From: Acinetobacter lwoffii
Lineage (GTDB): Bacteria; Pseudomonadota; Gammaproteobacteria; Pseudomonadales; Moraxellaceae
Reading direction: 5' to 3'
Length of the DNA stretch: 64,000 bases
NCBI RefSeq assembly: GCF_022967985.1
Contig: NZ_JALJVC010000001.1
Location: 186,001 to 250,000, forward strand
The position numbers and the translations under genes were made by a program. The notes under the pieces were generated by a model. It was given only the letters and a program-made list of their open reading frames with translations, was not told the origin of the DNA and did not search any database. Below, one piece after another: positions 26,872 through 37,178 of the stretch (position 1 is its first letter; every line of letters starts with the position of its first letter).

Positions 26872-27567
26872 ATGAATATGCTTCGTAAAACCGTCTGTGC
26901 TATGGCTCTGGGTGCAGTGACTTTAGCACCGGTGATGAGTACAACCGTGTTTGCTGCACCTGTGGCAGCTTCGGAGCAACAGGCAACAGCCAGTCTGGTC
27001 AAGCAACTCAATCATGTGCGTAGCATGACGGCAAATTTCGAGCAAAGCACCAAGGTGACCAATCCGAGAGCGACCCAGAAAAAAGGTTTGACTGCACAAC
27101 ATATGAATCAAACCTTTAAAGGGGTGATGAAAGTCGCGCGTCCAGGTAAATTCTATTGGGAAACGACCGCACCGTCGAAGCAAGTCATTGCAACCACGGG
27201 TAAAACCGTATGGATTTATGATCCGGACTTGCAGCAAGCTGTTCGTCAAAGCTTAGATGAGCAGGTTGCCAATACGCCGGCCTTATTGCTGTCAGGAAAC
27301 ACCAGCCAGATTATGCAGTCTTATCGGGTGACTCAGCCAAATAAAGGTAAAACCTATTACACGCTGTATCCTAAAAATACCGATGGTGTGTTTGAAAGCC
27401 TGACCATTAGCTTTGGCGCGAACAAAGCACCAAGCTTGATGATCTTGCAGGATTCATTGGGACAAACCACCAATATCAAATTTAGCAATGTAAAAGTAAA
27501 TAACAGTATTCCAGCCTCTACCTTTAATTTTACCCCACCAAAAGGTACGGACATCATTGATCAATAA
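26872..27567 (+). CDS. lolA: Outer membrane lipoprotein carrier protein LolA
   Basis: The 231-residue periplasmic protein has a signal peptide (ending STTVFA, mature at about residue 29). A LolA domain follows with VRSMTANFEQSTKV, FKGVMKVARPGKFYWETTAPSKQ and KTVWIYDPDLQQAVRQ. It shuttles lipoproteins from LolCDE to LolB, which is encoded at 50472. The ATG at 26872 follows AAAGGTGA; the longer frame from 26824 would spoil the signal peptide. A TTCG-loop terminator follows. Here it is a single-gene unit. Confidence 0.9.
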   Translation: MNMLRKTVCAMALGAVTLAPVMSTTVFAAPVAASEQQATASLVKQLNHVRSMTANFEQSTKVTNPRATQKKGLTAQHMNQTFKGVMKVARPGKFYWETTAPSKQVIATTGKTVWIYDPDLQQAVRQSLDEQVANTPALLLSGNTSQIMQSYRVTQPNKGKTYYTLYPKNTDGVFESLTISFGANKAPSLMILQDSLGQTTNIKFSNVKVNNSIPASTFNFTPPKGTDIIDQ

Positions 27568-27590
27568 GCATCAATATGAACCAACTGAAA

Positions 27591-27617
27591 AAGCAACCTT
27601 TCGAGGTTGCTTTTTTA
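27591..27617 (+). terminator. Terminator of lolA
   Basis: AAGCAACCT-ttcg-AGGTTGCTT followed by TTTT, 23 bp past the lolA stop. Confidence 0.9.
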
Positions 27618-27736
27618 TTGCCAATCATCGGGATTGTTTTGGACAGGCTACAAGGTTCAGCTATATCTAGACAGGAGAGCGTCTTAGAATAAATAAAAGT
27701 CGAGTCAATGAAATTGCAAAATTTTGGGAGCTCAGG

Positions 27737-28486
27737 ATGAAGATTAATCTATTTAAAACTGCTGAAATTTACGCTGTTTTATTACTCACTGTAGGTATGT
27801 TGGGTTGTCAGCCTCAATCTAGCTCAGTGGCAACGCTGGCGCAAACAGATCGGGTTGTGCAGATTGAAGGCAAGACCGTTCCTGTGAAAGGGGCAGCCAA
27901 AGTGGTATGTGAAATAGAAGGTTGTGTACGCTTTGATCTACAAACGGTGGACAGCAATATTGACTGGATTAATCAATATTTTATTGAGCGCATTCAGCAT
28001 ACCGAACCTGTTGCATTCACCAAAGTTACCCAGAAAAATCCTAAAAAAGCCGATGAGCCGCATTATCTGGATCAGCGCTTTATCAAGGTGGAATTTGTTG
28101 GTCAGCACGCTCATCTGGCGACCTTTGCCTTAAAAAGTTCCAATCTGGCGAGGAACAAAAATGCTTCTCTGAAACATGTGGAATATATCAATTTTGATCT
28201 AAAACAGAAAAAACGTTTGGCCTTGTCTCAACTGTTATTAAATGGCGGTGAGCAGAAATTGCTGAATGCAATGTATCAGGCTAATACTCAATGGCTGAAT
28301 ACGCAAGGGATTCAACAACAGCAGTTAAAATTGAGTGATAACTATTATTTTGATACAACAGGTCTGGTGATGGTGTATCCGGCAGGCGAACTAGCTCCCG
28401 CAGCAACAGGAATGCCTGAATTAAAAGTGTCCTATGCGGATTTAAATGAAGTGATTCAGCCTGAATATTTAGCCATTTTGCAGTAA
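27737..28486 (+). CDS. Lipoprotein with RsiV-like (DUF3298) domain
   Basis: The 249-residue product has a lipobox LLTVGMLGC (Cys near residue 24), so it is an envelope lipoprotein. The mature part contains FIKVEFVGQHAHLATFALKS, VEYINFDLKQKKRLALSQLL and, at the end, GLVMVYPAGELAPAATGMPELKVSYADL. That pattern resembles the DUF3298/RsiV C-terminal domain, where LSQLL and a final P-E-L-KVSY strand recur. The domain is found in anti-sigma factors and in proteins that bind lysozyme or peptidoglycan fragments. No sigma factor is nearby, so a regulatory role is not supported here. Function is unknown. Confidence 0.65.
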   Translation: MKINLFKTAEIYAVLLLTVGMLGCQPQSSSVATLAQTDRVVQIEGKTVPVKGAAKVVCEIEGCVRFDLQTVDSNIDWINQYFIERIQHTEPVAFTKVTQKNPKKADEPHYLDQRFIKVEFVGQHAHLATFALKSSNLARNKNASLKHVEYINFDLKQKKRLALSQLLLNGGEQKLLNAMYQANTQWLNTQGIQQQQLKLSDNYYFDTTGLVMVYPAGELAPAATGMPELKVSYADLNEVIQPEYLAILQ

Positions 28487-28569
28487 GAAGCTTCCTAAAT
28501 ATTGTGCTAATAGGACGCAGCCAGGGTCATGGTCACTGTATTTTTTGACGTTAAGAGCTTACACTATAG

Positions 28570-29871
<1,302 letters not shown>

Positions 29872-29944
29872 TTGTCGATCTCAGCATTCCTAAATGTGCA
29901 TGAAAATTGCATAGACAGTCAGATTTAAAATTTTGAGGTAGTTC

Positions 29945-31327
29945 GTGGATATTTTTCCAATCTCGTTAAAGTTGCAACAGCAACCTTGTCTGATTGTCGG
30001 TGGTGGACATATTGCATACCGTAAAGCACTTCTCCTGCAAAAAGCGGGTGCGATCATTCATGTGATTGCGCCTGAAATTGAAGAGAGTCTGCTGCGAATT
30101 GTGCAAAATAGCCAAGGGCAATATGTCCAGGCCGCTTTTCATCCTGAAGTTGCATTACGTTCATATCGACTGGTGATTGCGGCGACTGATGATGCAGAGA
30201 CCAATCGTCAGGTCTTTGAACTGTGTGAAGCGGAAAATGTCCTGGTCAATAGCGTCGATGATCCACCGCATTGTCGGTTTATGGTGCCAGCGATTATTGA
30301 CCGTTCGCCATTGGTCATTTCGGTCGCATCGAATGGTACGTCGCCCGTGTTATCGCGGCAGATCCGTACTCAGTTAGAAGCCGCTATTCCGCATGGTATG
30401 GGCAAGCTGGCTGAATTTTCAGGAAAATGGCGCAGTGCGGTTAAGGCTAAAATTATCAATCCGGATGAACGCCGTATTTTCTGGGAAGATTTATATGCCA
30501 GTCCGCTAAAAGAGCAAGTGTTTAACGACAATATCGCGGAAGCAGATCGCCTGATCGAGCAAGCATTACAAGAATGGCAACAGCCGAAAGGAGAGGTCTA
30601 TCTGGTCGGTGCGGGTCCGGGTGATCCGGAGTTGTTGACCTTAAAAGCCTTACGTTTGATGCAGCAAGCCGATGTGGTGATTTACGACCGACTGGTTTCA
30701 GCACCAATTATGGAGCTGTGCCGTCGCGACGCGGAAAAGATCTATGTGGGTAAGGCACGTTCCAATCATGCGGTTCCGCAAGATGGGATTAATGCTTTGT
30801 TGGTCAAATACGCCAGTGAAGGAAAGCGGGTATGTCGTCTGAAAGGCGGTGATCCATTTATATTCGGGCGTGGCGGTGAAGAGATTGAAGAGCTATTCGC
30901 TGCTGGGATTACTTTCCAGGTGGTTCCAGGGATTACCGCAGCTTCAGGATGTTCAGCCTATGCCGGTATTCCATTAACCCATCGTGATTATGCGCAAAGT
31001 GTGCGTTTCCTGACCGGTCACTTAAAAGAAGGTTCGCCAGAATTGCCTTGGAGTGAGTTGGTCTATGAAAACCAGACCTTAGTGCTTTATATGGGGTTGG
31101 TGGGACTGGAGAAAATCTGTGCAGAATTAATCGCTCATGGTCAGCGAGCCGACATGCCAGTGGCCTTGGTTTCTAAAGGTACGACGCCTGAACAGAAAGT
31201 TGTAGTAGGAACGCTTGCTGATATTGCATCCAAAGTGTCCGAACATCAGATTCAAGCCCCGACTTTGACCATTATTGGTGAAGTTGTACGCTTACGTGAA
31301 CAATTGCAATGGCATGAGCGAGGATAA
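29945..31327 (+). CDS. cysG: Siroheme synthase (trifunctional)
   Basis: The 460-residue protein fuses two parts. An N-terminal precorrin-2 dehydrogenase/ferrochelatase domain has the NAD site LIVGGGHIAYRKALLL. A C-terminal uroporphyrinogen-III methyltransferase starts near residue 215 with VYLVGAGPGDPELLTLKALR and contains RLKGGDPFIFGRGGEE and VVPGITAASGCSAYAG. Together they convert uroporphyrinogen III to siroheme for sulfite and nitrite reductases. The start is GTG 29945, with GAGG upstream. Length matches E. coli CysG (457 residues). It lies 73 bp downstream of serS in the same direction, as in other Acinetobacter-like genomes. Confidence 0.94.
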   Translation: MDIFPISLKLQQQPCLIVGGGHIAYRKALLLQKAGAIIHVIAPEIEESLLRIVQNSQGQYVQAAFHPEVALRSYRLVIAATDDAETNRQVFELCEAENVLVNSVDDPPHCRFMVPAIIDRSPLVISVASNGTSPVLSRQIRTQLEAAIPHGMGKLAEFSGKWRSAVKAKIINPDERRIFWEDLYASPLKEQVFNDNIAEADRLIEQALQEWQQPKGEVYLVGAGPGDPELLTLKALRLMQQADVVIYDRLVSAPIMELCRRDAEKIYVGKARSNHAVPQDGINALLVKYASEGKRVCRLKGGDPFIFGRGGEEIEELFAAGITFQVVPGITAASGCSAYAGIPLTHRDYAQSVRFLTGHLKEGSPELPWSELVYENQTLVLYMGLVGLEKICAELIAHGQRADMPVALVSKGTTPEQKVVVGTLADIASKVSEHQIQAPTLTIIGEVVRLREQLQWHERG

Positions 31328-31398
31328 GCAAAGCACTGCTTTGCCCCGAGCGCAAGACGAATGTTGTGTCTGAATTAAATATATTGAGTGAGTAAGTT

Positions 31399-31875
31399 GT
31401 GATCCACGTTGTTTTATATGAGCCTGAAATTCCTGCAAATACAGGCAATATTATTCGTCTGTGTGCCAATACAGGAGCACAGTTACATCTGGTCAAGCCG
31501 CTGGGTTTTGAGTTGGATGACAAAAAGCTGAAACGTGCCGGTCTGGATTATCACGAATATGCCAATATGCAGATTTGGGAAAACATCGAAGACTGTCTGG
31601 CCGATTTGGCAAGCAAAGGCATTGGGCTGGATGCAATCTATCCATTGACCACCAAAGGTTCTGAAACACCGCATACTTCGGATTTAAACCGTCCTGTGGC
31701 CTTGTTAATGGGTCCGGAAACTCGTGGTCTGCCTGAACATGTTCGTATGATGTTTCCGCAAAAGCACTGGATTCGTTTACCGATGGCAGAAAACTCCCGA
31801 AGTTTGAACTTGTCGAATGCCACTGCAGTAATTGTCTACGAAGCTTGGCGTCAGCAAGGTTTTAAAACGCTTTAA
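31399..31875 (+). CDS. trmL: tRNA (cytidine/uridine-34 2'-O)-methyltransferase
   Basis: The 158-residue SPOUT protein begins [22 protein letters not shown]. It has the knot motifs [11 protein letters not shown] and [28 protein letters not shown] of TrmL (YibK). It methylates the wobble ribose of tRNA-Leu isoacceptors. The start codon is GTG at 31399. It follows cysG by 71 bp, and a terminator follows it. Confidence 0.93.
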   Translation: MIHVVLYEPEIPANTGNIIRLCANTGAQLHLVKPLGFELDDKKLKRAGLDYHEYANMQIWENIEDCLADLASKGIGLDAIYPLTTKGSETPHTSDLNRPVALLMGPETRGLPEHVRMMFPQKHWIRLPMAENSRSLNLSNATAVIVYEAWRQQGFKTL

Positions 31876-31896
31876 GCTGAAATTTGTGATGATTCT

Positions 31897-31922
31897 AAAA
31901 GCTGCCTTTGGGTGGCTTTTTT
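31897..31922 (+). terminator. Terminator of trmL
   Basis: AAAAGCTGCC-tttg-GGTGGCTTTT pairs with two G-T wobbles and ends in a T-run, 21 bp past the stop. Confidence 0.75.
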
Positions 31923-32009
31923 ATTTTGTGTAACAAATAGATAAACTGCTTTTCACTTCGTTGTATGCTTGAATTTATAACTTTATCAAATATAACAAAA
32001 GGTGCAGCT

Positions 32010-32447
32010 TTGAAGCCTCTAGTAAAACTTGTCATCGTATGTTGTCTTGGAACTGTTGCGGCTTCCGTGAATGCGGAAGAGGGCAGTGCTGCCACATCGG
32101 CAACAAAGGAAGTTCAACCCATTACTCAAGCGGAAATACAGCAGGGTTTGCTCAACATGCAAAAACGCTTAGATACGCGTATTGAAAAATGGGGGCAGAG
32201 CTTGGATGCAGATGATTTTCAATGGACCTGGCGAGGGCGTAAATTAAAGCCCGCCAAGCGTGAGGAAGTCTGTGATATTTTTCAGGATGTCGTGGATGAA
32301 ATGTATCAACTGGCCGTCAAGAATAAAGCCCGTTTAGGTCCGGAAGAGCAAAAGTTATTGTCTAATCGCAGTCTGTTTATTGAGAAACTGGGTTATGAAA
32401 ATAATCGGGTCAATACCCAGATGGGTTTTGATTGCTATCTGCATTAG
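32010..32447 (+). CDS. Secreted hypothetical protein
   Basis: Not recognised. The 145-residue product, read from TTG 32010 with AAAGGTG five bases before it, has a signal peptide (MKPLVKLVIVCCLGTVAASVNA). The mature, mainly helical part is charged and contains two cysteines (EEVCDIF and the C-terminal FDCYLH). These could form a disulfide in the periplasm. The longer frame from the ATG at 31965 would bury the signal peptide and has no ribosome-binding site. Function is unknown. Confidence 0.65.
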   Translation: MKPLVKLVIVCCLGTVAASVNAEEGSAATSATKEVQPITQAEIQQGLLNMQKRLDTRIEKWGQSLDADDFQWTWRGRKLKPAKREEVCDIFQDVVDEMYQLAVKNKARLGPEEQKLLSNRSLFIEKLGYENNRVNTQMGFDCYLH

Positions 32448-32470
32448 TAAAATCAAAACATGACAGACAT

Positions 32471-32497
32471 AAAAAAGGCGCATGAAGCGCCTTTTTT
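32471..32497. terminator. Bidirectional terminator between secreted protein and APC permease genes
   Basis: AAAAAAGGCGC-atgaa-GCGCCTTTTTT is symmetrical and lies between two convergent genes, so it can serve both strands. Confidence 0.92.
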
Positions 32498-32515
32498 ATT
32501 TGAAGCAAAACGATA

Positions 32516-33907
32516 TTATTTATCGTCAAATTCATTGTGCTGAGGAGCAGGGTGCTTGAAGCCTTTGGTTTTATAACCTAAGTACAAGATACCGCCAAAT
32601 GCCCAGATCAGACCATATTTAAGCGAAGCTTCATCGACTTCTAGCCACAGAGCAAAGACTGAAATGAAGCCAAGTAAAGGAACCACGACAAAGTTCATGA
32701 TCTCTTTAGCACTCTTGGTACGACCATCACGTAATGCATAACGTGAAATCACCGACAAGTTGACGAAACTGAATGCAGTTAAGGCACCAAAGCTGATCAA
32801 CGACACCACAAAATCAAGATCCATAAAGCCAGCAGTTAAAGCCACTGCACCAGCGATTAAGATGTTGTATGAAGGTGTATAGTTTTTCGGGCTAATATGA
32901 CCGAAGATCTTCTTGTTGATTACGCCATCACGACCCATTACATACATCAGACGTGATACACCCGCATGTGCTGAAATACCAGAAGCCATGACTGTCACAA
33001 TTGCGAAGTAAAGTACGACTGTCTTAAACGCCACGCCACCTACAGCTTGTAAAATATCCGGCTGTGTTGCAGCGATATCTTCAAAGTAAGTTTTTGGATC
33101 ATTCGGGAAGAAGATCTGCATAAAGTAAGTACTGATGATGAAGATGATACCTGCCAATAATGCAGTCAAGAAAATCGCTTTAGGTAAGGTTTTCTCAGTA
33201 TCTTTGGTTTCTTCAGCAAGAGAACTTAAGGAGTCAAAACCTGTGAATGAGAAACACAGTAAGGTTGCACCGGTAATCAGGGCAGCAACAGACGTAAACT
33301 CATTCCAGAATGGCTCTAAACTCCACAATTGATACTTTGCATTGACCAGTGTGCCGTCTGCATTTACACCACCTTCCAGAAGTTGGTAAACCATCCAGGT
33401 GAAGTATGCAATGACGCCCAATTGTACGAATACAATCATACTGTTGAAGTTGGCAACAAATCTCGCACCACGAAGGTTAATCGCGGTCATAAAGGCGGTT
33501 AAACCAATGACCCAAACCCAATGGTTCATGTCTGGGAAAAGTGCTTCCAGATAAATCACCGCCAGAATGATATTGACCATTGGCGATAACAGGTAATCCA
33601 GCAAGGATGACCAACCCACCATGAAACCTACGTTCGGGTGGATGGATTTTTGCGCATAGGTATAGGCCGAACCCGAAGAAGGGTAGCGACGAATCATATG
33701 ACCATAGCTCAAGGAGGTTAACAAAATTGCAATCAGTGCAAAAATGTAAGAGGTGGGAACGTGGAAGTTACTTTCTTCAGATACCAGACCAAATGTATCA
33801 AACAAGGTCATGGGTTGAATATAAGCTAAACCAATAATAATGATGTGCCAGAGTCCCAGCGTTTTTTGCAGTTTAGCTGCCGATTGAGTCCCAGAGATAT
33901 TAGTCAA
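32516..33907 (-). CDS. APC family amino acid/polyamine permease (PuuP-like)
   Basis: The 463-residue membrane protein has about 12 hydrophobic segments and the APC signature in its first helices (LGLWHIIIIGLAYIQPMTLFDTFG, then SLSYGHMIRRYPSSGSAYTYAQ). That pattern is closest to the putrescine importer PuuP group. It is likely a proton symporter for an amine or amino acid at the inner membrane. The start is TTG 33907 with AGAGGA nine bases before it. It follows the Fe-alcohol dehydrogenase gene on the same strand, but a terminator (34112-34139) separates them, so it probably has its own promoter. The substrate is inferred only from resemblance. Confidence 0.82.
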   Translation of the reverse strand: MTNISGTQSAAKLQKTLGLWHIIIIGLAYIQPMTLFDTFGLVSEESNFHVPTSYIFALIAILLTSLSYGHMIRRYPSSGSAYTYAQKSIHPNVGFMVGWSSLLDYLLSPMVNIILAVIYLEALFPDMNHWVWVIGLTAFMTAINLRGARFVANFNSMIVFVQLGVIAYFTWMVYQLLEGGVNADGTLVNAKYQLWSLEPFWNEFTSVAALITGATLLCFSFTGFDSLSSLAEETKDTEKTLPKAIFLTALLAGIIFIISTYFMQIFFPNDPKTYFEDIAATQPDILQAVGGVAFKTVVLYFAIVTVMASGISAHAGVSRLMYVMGRDGVINKKIFGHISPKNYTPSYNILIAGAVALTAGFMDLDFVVSLISFGALTAFSFVNLSVISRYALRDGRTKSAKEIMNFVVVPLLGFISVFALWLEVDEASLKYGLIWAFGGILYLGYKTKGFKHPAPQHNEFDDK

Positions 33908-33954
33908 CGGCGTTATCCTCTTAATCGTTGATCAAGGATCAGTCATATTTATAA

Positions 33955-33977
33955 GGATCGTTTGAGACGAACGATCC
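33955..33977. promoter_or_regulatory. Inverted repeat upstream of the APC permease gene
   Basis: GGATCGTT (33955-33962) and AACGATCC (33970-33977) flank a seven-base spacer, about 50 bp before the minus-strand start. AACGATT occurs again nearer the start, hinting at repeated binding half-sites. Confidence 0.45.
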
Positions 33978-34111
33978 CCCCTACAGTTTTCTATAAAAGT
34001 CCGCCAATCTACTTGAAAAGAACGGCTTTTGCTAGCTATTTTTTGACTTTTGTCCTGCATAAAATGTGCCATTCAAAAATAGAAATCGAATTTTTTCTTA
34101 TGCAAGATAAA

Positions 34112-34139
34112 AGCCTGATGTTTAAAAAAACATCAGGCT
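34112..34139 (-). terminator. Terminator of the Fe-alcohol dehydrogenase gene
   Basis: AGCCTGATGTTT and AAACATCAGGCT pair with a four-base loop; on the minus strand a TTTT follows. It lies 35 bp past the stop at 34174. Confidence 0.8.
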
Positions 34140-34173
34140 AGAATTTCGGCTATATTGGCTTATTTTTCAGTAA

Positions 34174-35358
34174 TTACCAAGCCTTTTTTAAGATAGATTT
34201 TAAATCTTCCAGGGTAGCTTCTTTCGGGTTATAAATGATGGAACCATCATTCAGGGCTTTCTCTGCCACTTCATCGAGCTGGGCTTCAGAAATCTTACCG
34301 GTTTCACGTAATGTGCGCGGTAATTTGGTGAGACTGTAAATCCGGTCACGCATGGTTAGAATCGTTGCAATAGTTTTGTCAGCACGTAGATGCGCCGGCG
34401 TTTGTGCATAAATATCGGCACCCGCCAAAGGCAGGAGCAGATCTGCGATTTTATCGCCATTGACCTCTTTGTTGTATTCCAGCACATAAGGCAGGAATAA
34501 GTTCATGCATAAACCATGCGGCAGGTGTACCACTGCACCCAATGAGTGCCCCAGTGAATGCACAATGCCAACCATCGAGTTGGAAAATGCAATTCCTGCC
34601 ATGGTCGATGCTTGAGCCAGTTCCAGACGGCCTTGTGCATCGGAAGGATTGTCCAGTACATTAAATAGATGGGTACTGATCTTCTTGACTGCTGCAGTCG
34701 CATAAGCATCCGAAATTGGATTGGCTGCCATGCAGGTATAAGCTTCAACCGCATGGGTCATCGCATCCATTGCGGTCATGGCGGTTAAATGCGGCGGCAA
34801 GGTCTGGGTCATGCGTGGATCCAGAATTGCAGCATGCGGCATCAGATAATAAGAGGCGAACGGCATTTTGACGTTCTTTTCAGTGTCCGACACGACAGCG
34901 ACCATGGTCACTTCTGAACCTGTACCAGACGTGGTTGGAATCACAAAAAACGGTTTCAGCGGTTTAGGCAGGTTGTGAGCACCTGAATATTTCAGCAGGT
35001 CATCACCGCCTTCAGAGACTAGAATATTGGTTGCCTTAGAGGTATCAATGACTGAACCACCGCCCACAGCAATGATCGCATCACAATGATTTTCGCGATA
35101 CAGTTTTGCTGCACTGCGTACTGTACCCAAGCTAGAGTCGGGTGGGACGTCATCAAAAATCGCTACAATTGCAGCATCCGCCATTTCAAATGCGGCTTCA
35201 ATTGGCGCTAGCAGATTGTTGGCGCGTACACCTTTGTCGGTAATGATCAGCGGACGTTTTGCCCCTAAAGTCGCAAGTTCAAACGGAATATGTTCTAACG
35301 CGGCATGACCGGCAATTACTTTGACCGGACAGAAAAATTCATAATAAGGTTTAGCCAT
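34174..35358 (-). CDS. Iron-containing alcohol dehydrogenase
   Basis: The 394-residue product is a group III (Fe-ADH) enzyme. It contains DAIIAVGGGSVIDTSKA for NAD(P) binding, the signature PTTSGTGSEVTMVAVVSD, and metal ligands in AMTHAVEAYTC and HSLGHSLGAVVHLPHG. It should interconvert an alcohol and an aldehyde in the cytoplasm. The ATG at 35358 follows GGAG, and the stop of the preceding gene ends one base earlier, so the two are tightly coupled. The long-chain or amino-alcohol substrate is not evident. The APC permease downstream might supply an amine whose aldehyde product this enzyme reduces, but that is speculation. Confidence 0.9.
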   Translation of the reverse strand: MAKPYYEFFCPVKVIAGHAALEHIPFELATLGAKRPLIITDKGVRANNLLAPIEAAFEMADAAIVAIFDDVPPDSSLGTVRSAAKLYRENHCDAIIAVGGGSVIDTSKATNILVSEGGDDLLKYSGAHNLPKPLKPFFVIPTTSGTGSEVTMVAVVSDTEKNVKMPFASYYLMPHAAILDPRMTQTLPPHLTAMTAMDAMTHAVEAYTCMAANPISDAYATAAVKKISTHLFNVLDNPSDAQGRLELAQASTMAGIAFSNSMVGIVHSLGHSLGAVVHLPHGLCMNLFLPYVLEYNKEVNGDKIADLLLPLAGADIYAQTPAHLRADKTIATILTMRDRIYSLTKLPRTLRETGKISEAQLDEVAEKALNDGSIIYNPKEATLEDLKSILKKAW

Positions 35359-35359
35359 G

Positions 35360-35893
35360 TTATACACTCCGTTTCAAATAGGATTGAGCGATTTTCAGAT
35401 AAATGCTGCTCGCTTCGCTTAGTTTTTCTTTTAGGCTTAGATTGCTTGGATATTCTTTAACTGCCAGTTGTGCCACCATTTTTGGCAAAATCAGTGCTTC
35501 CATTTTATTCAGGCAGCGTACCAGACGAATGGCATTGGAAATATCGCCATCAGCAATCATACGGTCATGGGCAAAAGCCTGTGAAGTACTTTCCTGAAAA
35601 GAAAACACCAAAAAGGCATGGTGCAGATGTTTAAAGGTAATAATCAAATCAGGTGCTTTTTCCAGATTTTTGACCAGTTCCAGTTGTTTGTCCTCAGTGA
35701 CCCGCGCCACAAAGGCCGGACCATGCGGAAAGACTTTCATGGAAAGAGTAAAATTTTCTGGAAAATGGGCTACTTCCTGTTTGATTTCTTCATCCACCTG
35801 ACTTGCCATGACCAGACCTCGGCCAATCACATCCATCATGAGTTTGACATAGGCAAGCTGCAAAGCGGGTTTTACGGATTTAGTCGCAATCAC
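35360..35893 (-). CDS. SCP2-like (sterol carrier) domain protein
   Basis: The 177-residue soluble protein has features of a sterol-carrier-protein-2-like fold. These are a strand pair around MKVFPHGPAFVARVTED, then LEKAPDLIITFKHLHHAFLVF, then AFAHDRMIADGDISNAIRLVRCLNKME. The last segment resembles the ligand-tunnel closing helix of SCP2 proteins. Such domains bind fatty acyl chains. The start is GTG 35893 with GGGA upstream. Its stop lies one base before the Fe-ADH start, so they form an operon, behind a perfect palindrome at 35923-35940. A role handling a hydrophobic alcohol or aldehyde is a reasonable guess; the family call is moderate. Confidence 0.6.
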   Translation of the reverse strand: MIATKSVKPALQLAYVKLMMDVIGRGLVMASQVDEEIKQEVAHFPENFTLSMKVFPHGPAFVARVTEDKQLELVKNLEKAPDLIITFKHLHHAFLVFSFQESTSQAFAHDRMIADGDISNAIRLVRCLNKMEALILPKMVAQLAVKEYPSNLSLKEKLSEASSIYLKIAQSYLKRSV

Positions 35894-35922
35894 GTGATGA
35901 TCCCTATCTCAATATTATTAGT

Positions 35923-35940
35923 TTAGAGTAAATACTCTAA
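35923..35940. promoter_or_regulatory. 18-bp palindrome upstream of the SCP2-like/Fe-ADH operon
   Basis: TTAGAGTA-aa-TACTCTAA is a perfect inverted repeat 30 bp before the minus-strand start at 35893. On the minus strand TTGCAT, 17 bases, then TAGAGT could be a promoter whose -10 lies in the repeat. No T-run follows, so an operator is more likely than a lipB terminator. Confidence 0.6.
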
Positions 35941-35967
35941 TTTATTTGGGGTTGAAATGCAAAGGCT

Positions 35968-36627
35968 TTATCTTTGCTCGACAGTTACTTGCTTAAAGTA
36001 CCCGCTGTGACGCAAAGTTTCAATAATTTCAGTGCACAACTGGCTGAATTGGGGTGGTTGTTCGAGCAAATCACTCATGCGTACCATTTCCAGTCCTGCA
36101 TAGCCACAAGGGTTAATGGTATTGAATCCGCTTAGGTCACAATCCAGATTTAGGGACAAACCATGATAGCTACGGCCTTTGCGAATTTTAAAACCAAGTG
36201 AGCCAATTTTGCGTTCAGCGACGTAAACCCCGGGGGCATCCGGTTTGGCATAGGCATTAATGCCATATTTTTTTAGCAATTCGATCATCAGGTTTTCAGC
36301 ATAAGACACCAGCGTGCGCACATTCCAGCCCAGACGATTCAAGTCAAACATGAAGTAAGCCACCAATTGACCGGGACCATGCCAGGTCACCTGACCACCA
36401 CGATCGGTCTGAATCACCGGAATATTGCTCGGCATTAGAATATGTTCCGGTTTGCCTGCCTGACCTTGAGTCAGTACATCCTGATGTTGCAAAATCCACA
36501 ATTGATCCGGGCTATGTTCATCACGGGTTTCCGTAAATGTTTTCATTTCCAGAAAACGATCTTCATAAGGTGTGAGGTCGTGATATTGACGAATGATCAG
36601 CTCGGGCTTTTGCAGCACATCAGTCAC
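35968..36627 (-). CDS. lipB: Octanoyl-[ACP]:protein N-octanoyltransferase
   Basis: The 219-residue enzyme shows the LipB motifs: [44 protein letters not shown] with the catalytic Lys, and the catalytic Cys in [12 protein letters not shown]. It moves octanoyl groups from acyl carrier protein to apo-lipoyl domains, the first step of lipoate synthesis. It lies downstream of ybeD on the same strand with a terminator between them, the usual ybeD-lipB neighbourhood. Confidence 0.94.
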   Translation of the reverse strand: MTDVLQKPELIIRQYHDLTPYEDRFLEMKTFTETRDEHSPDQLWILQHQDVLTQGQAGKPEHILMPSNIPVIQTDRGGQVTWHGPGQLVAYFMFDLNRLGWNVRTLVSYAENLMIELLKKYGINAYAKPDAPGVYVAERKIGSLGFKIRKGRSYHGLSLNLDCDLSGFNTINPCGYAGLEMVRMSDLLEQPPQFSQLCTEIIETLRHSGYFKQVTVEQR

Positions 36628-36737
36628 AGGGAGTGTCCTTAGTAATTATAAAAACTGATCATAATTATAATGGCTTCGGCATGAAATAGGGGCGAGATCT
36701 GCAATATTTAAGCGCTAGCTCAGTCATTGTACAGGCA

Positions 36738-36766
36738 TAAAAAAACACGCCCGGAAGCGTGTCTTT
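36738..36766 (-). terminator. Terminator of ybeD
   Basis: ACACGC-ccggaa-GCGTGT with a T-run on the minus strand, 12 bp past the ybeD stop. It separates ybeD from lipB. Confidence 0.8.
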
Positions 36767-36777
36767 TGTATTTTCGA

Positions 36778-37065
36778 TTACAATGCAGTTTTAATCAGCG
36801 GGCAGGCGGCCAAATCTGCATACACTGCATGCACCTGTTCCAGCTCCAGAAAGCGCAGTTGTGCGGTAATGGAGTGATATTTGCCAGTACGTGATGGTGT
36901 AATACTTACGCTATCACCTTCAAAATCTGGAAAATGTTTTAGAAAAATGTCGATGACAGCGTGACGCAATTCATCGCCCGCAAGGCCAATCAGTTTAATC
37001 GGATAATCCATAGGGAAAACCCAAAGATGTTCTTGAAGTTCACGAGATGGTGTACGGTCTAACAT
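36778..37065 (-). CDS. ybeD: YbeD/DUF493 family protein
   Basis: The 95-residue protein matches the YbeD family, an ACT-like ferredoxin fold. It has LWVFPMDYPIKLIGLAGDELRHAVIDI, SRTGKYHSITAQLRFLELEQVHAVYADL, and the final short helix. The ATG at 37065 is preceded by GGGGGA; the longer frame from 37095 is rejected. It is paired with lipB as in E. coli (dacA-ybeD-lipB). Its function is undetermined; it may bind a small ligand. Confidence 0.88.
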   Translation of the reverse strand: MLDRTPSRELQEHLWVFPMDYPIKLIGLAGDELRHAVIDIFLKHFPDFEGDSVSITPSRTGKYHSITAQLRFLELEQVHAVYADLAACPLIKTAL

Positions 37066-37083
37066 GGTAGTCCCCCTAATTTT

Positions 37084-37109
37084 AAACGCCTGCAATCATG
37101 CAGGCGTTT
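37084..37109. terminator. Strong hairpin downstream of rpoD
   Basis: AAACGCCTGCA-atca-TGCAGGCGTTT is an 11-bp perfect stem. Only three T follow on the minus strand, so termination of rpoD (stop at 37179) is likely but may be incomplete, allowing read-through into ybeD. Confidence 0.6.
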
Positions 37110-37178
37110 GGGTCTGTCTTGGCTACTTAAATGGAGACTGATGATCAAATTTCAAGTCTCCACATCAAGTATCAAATC

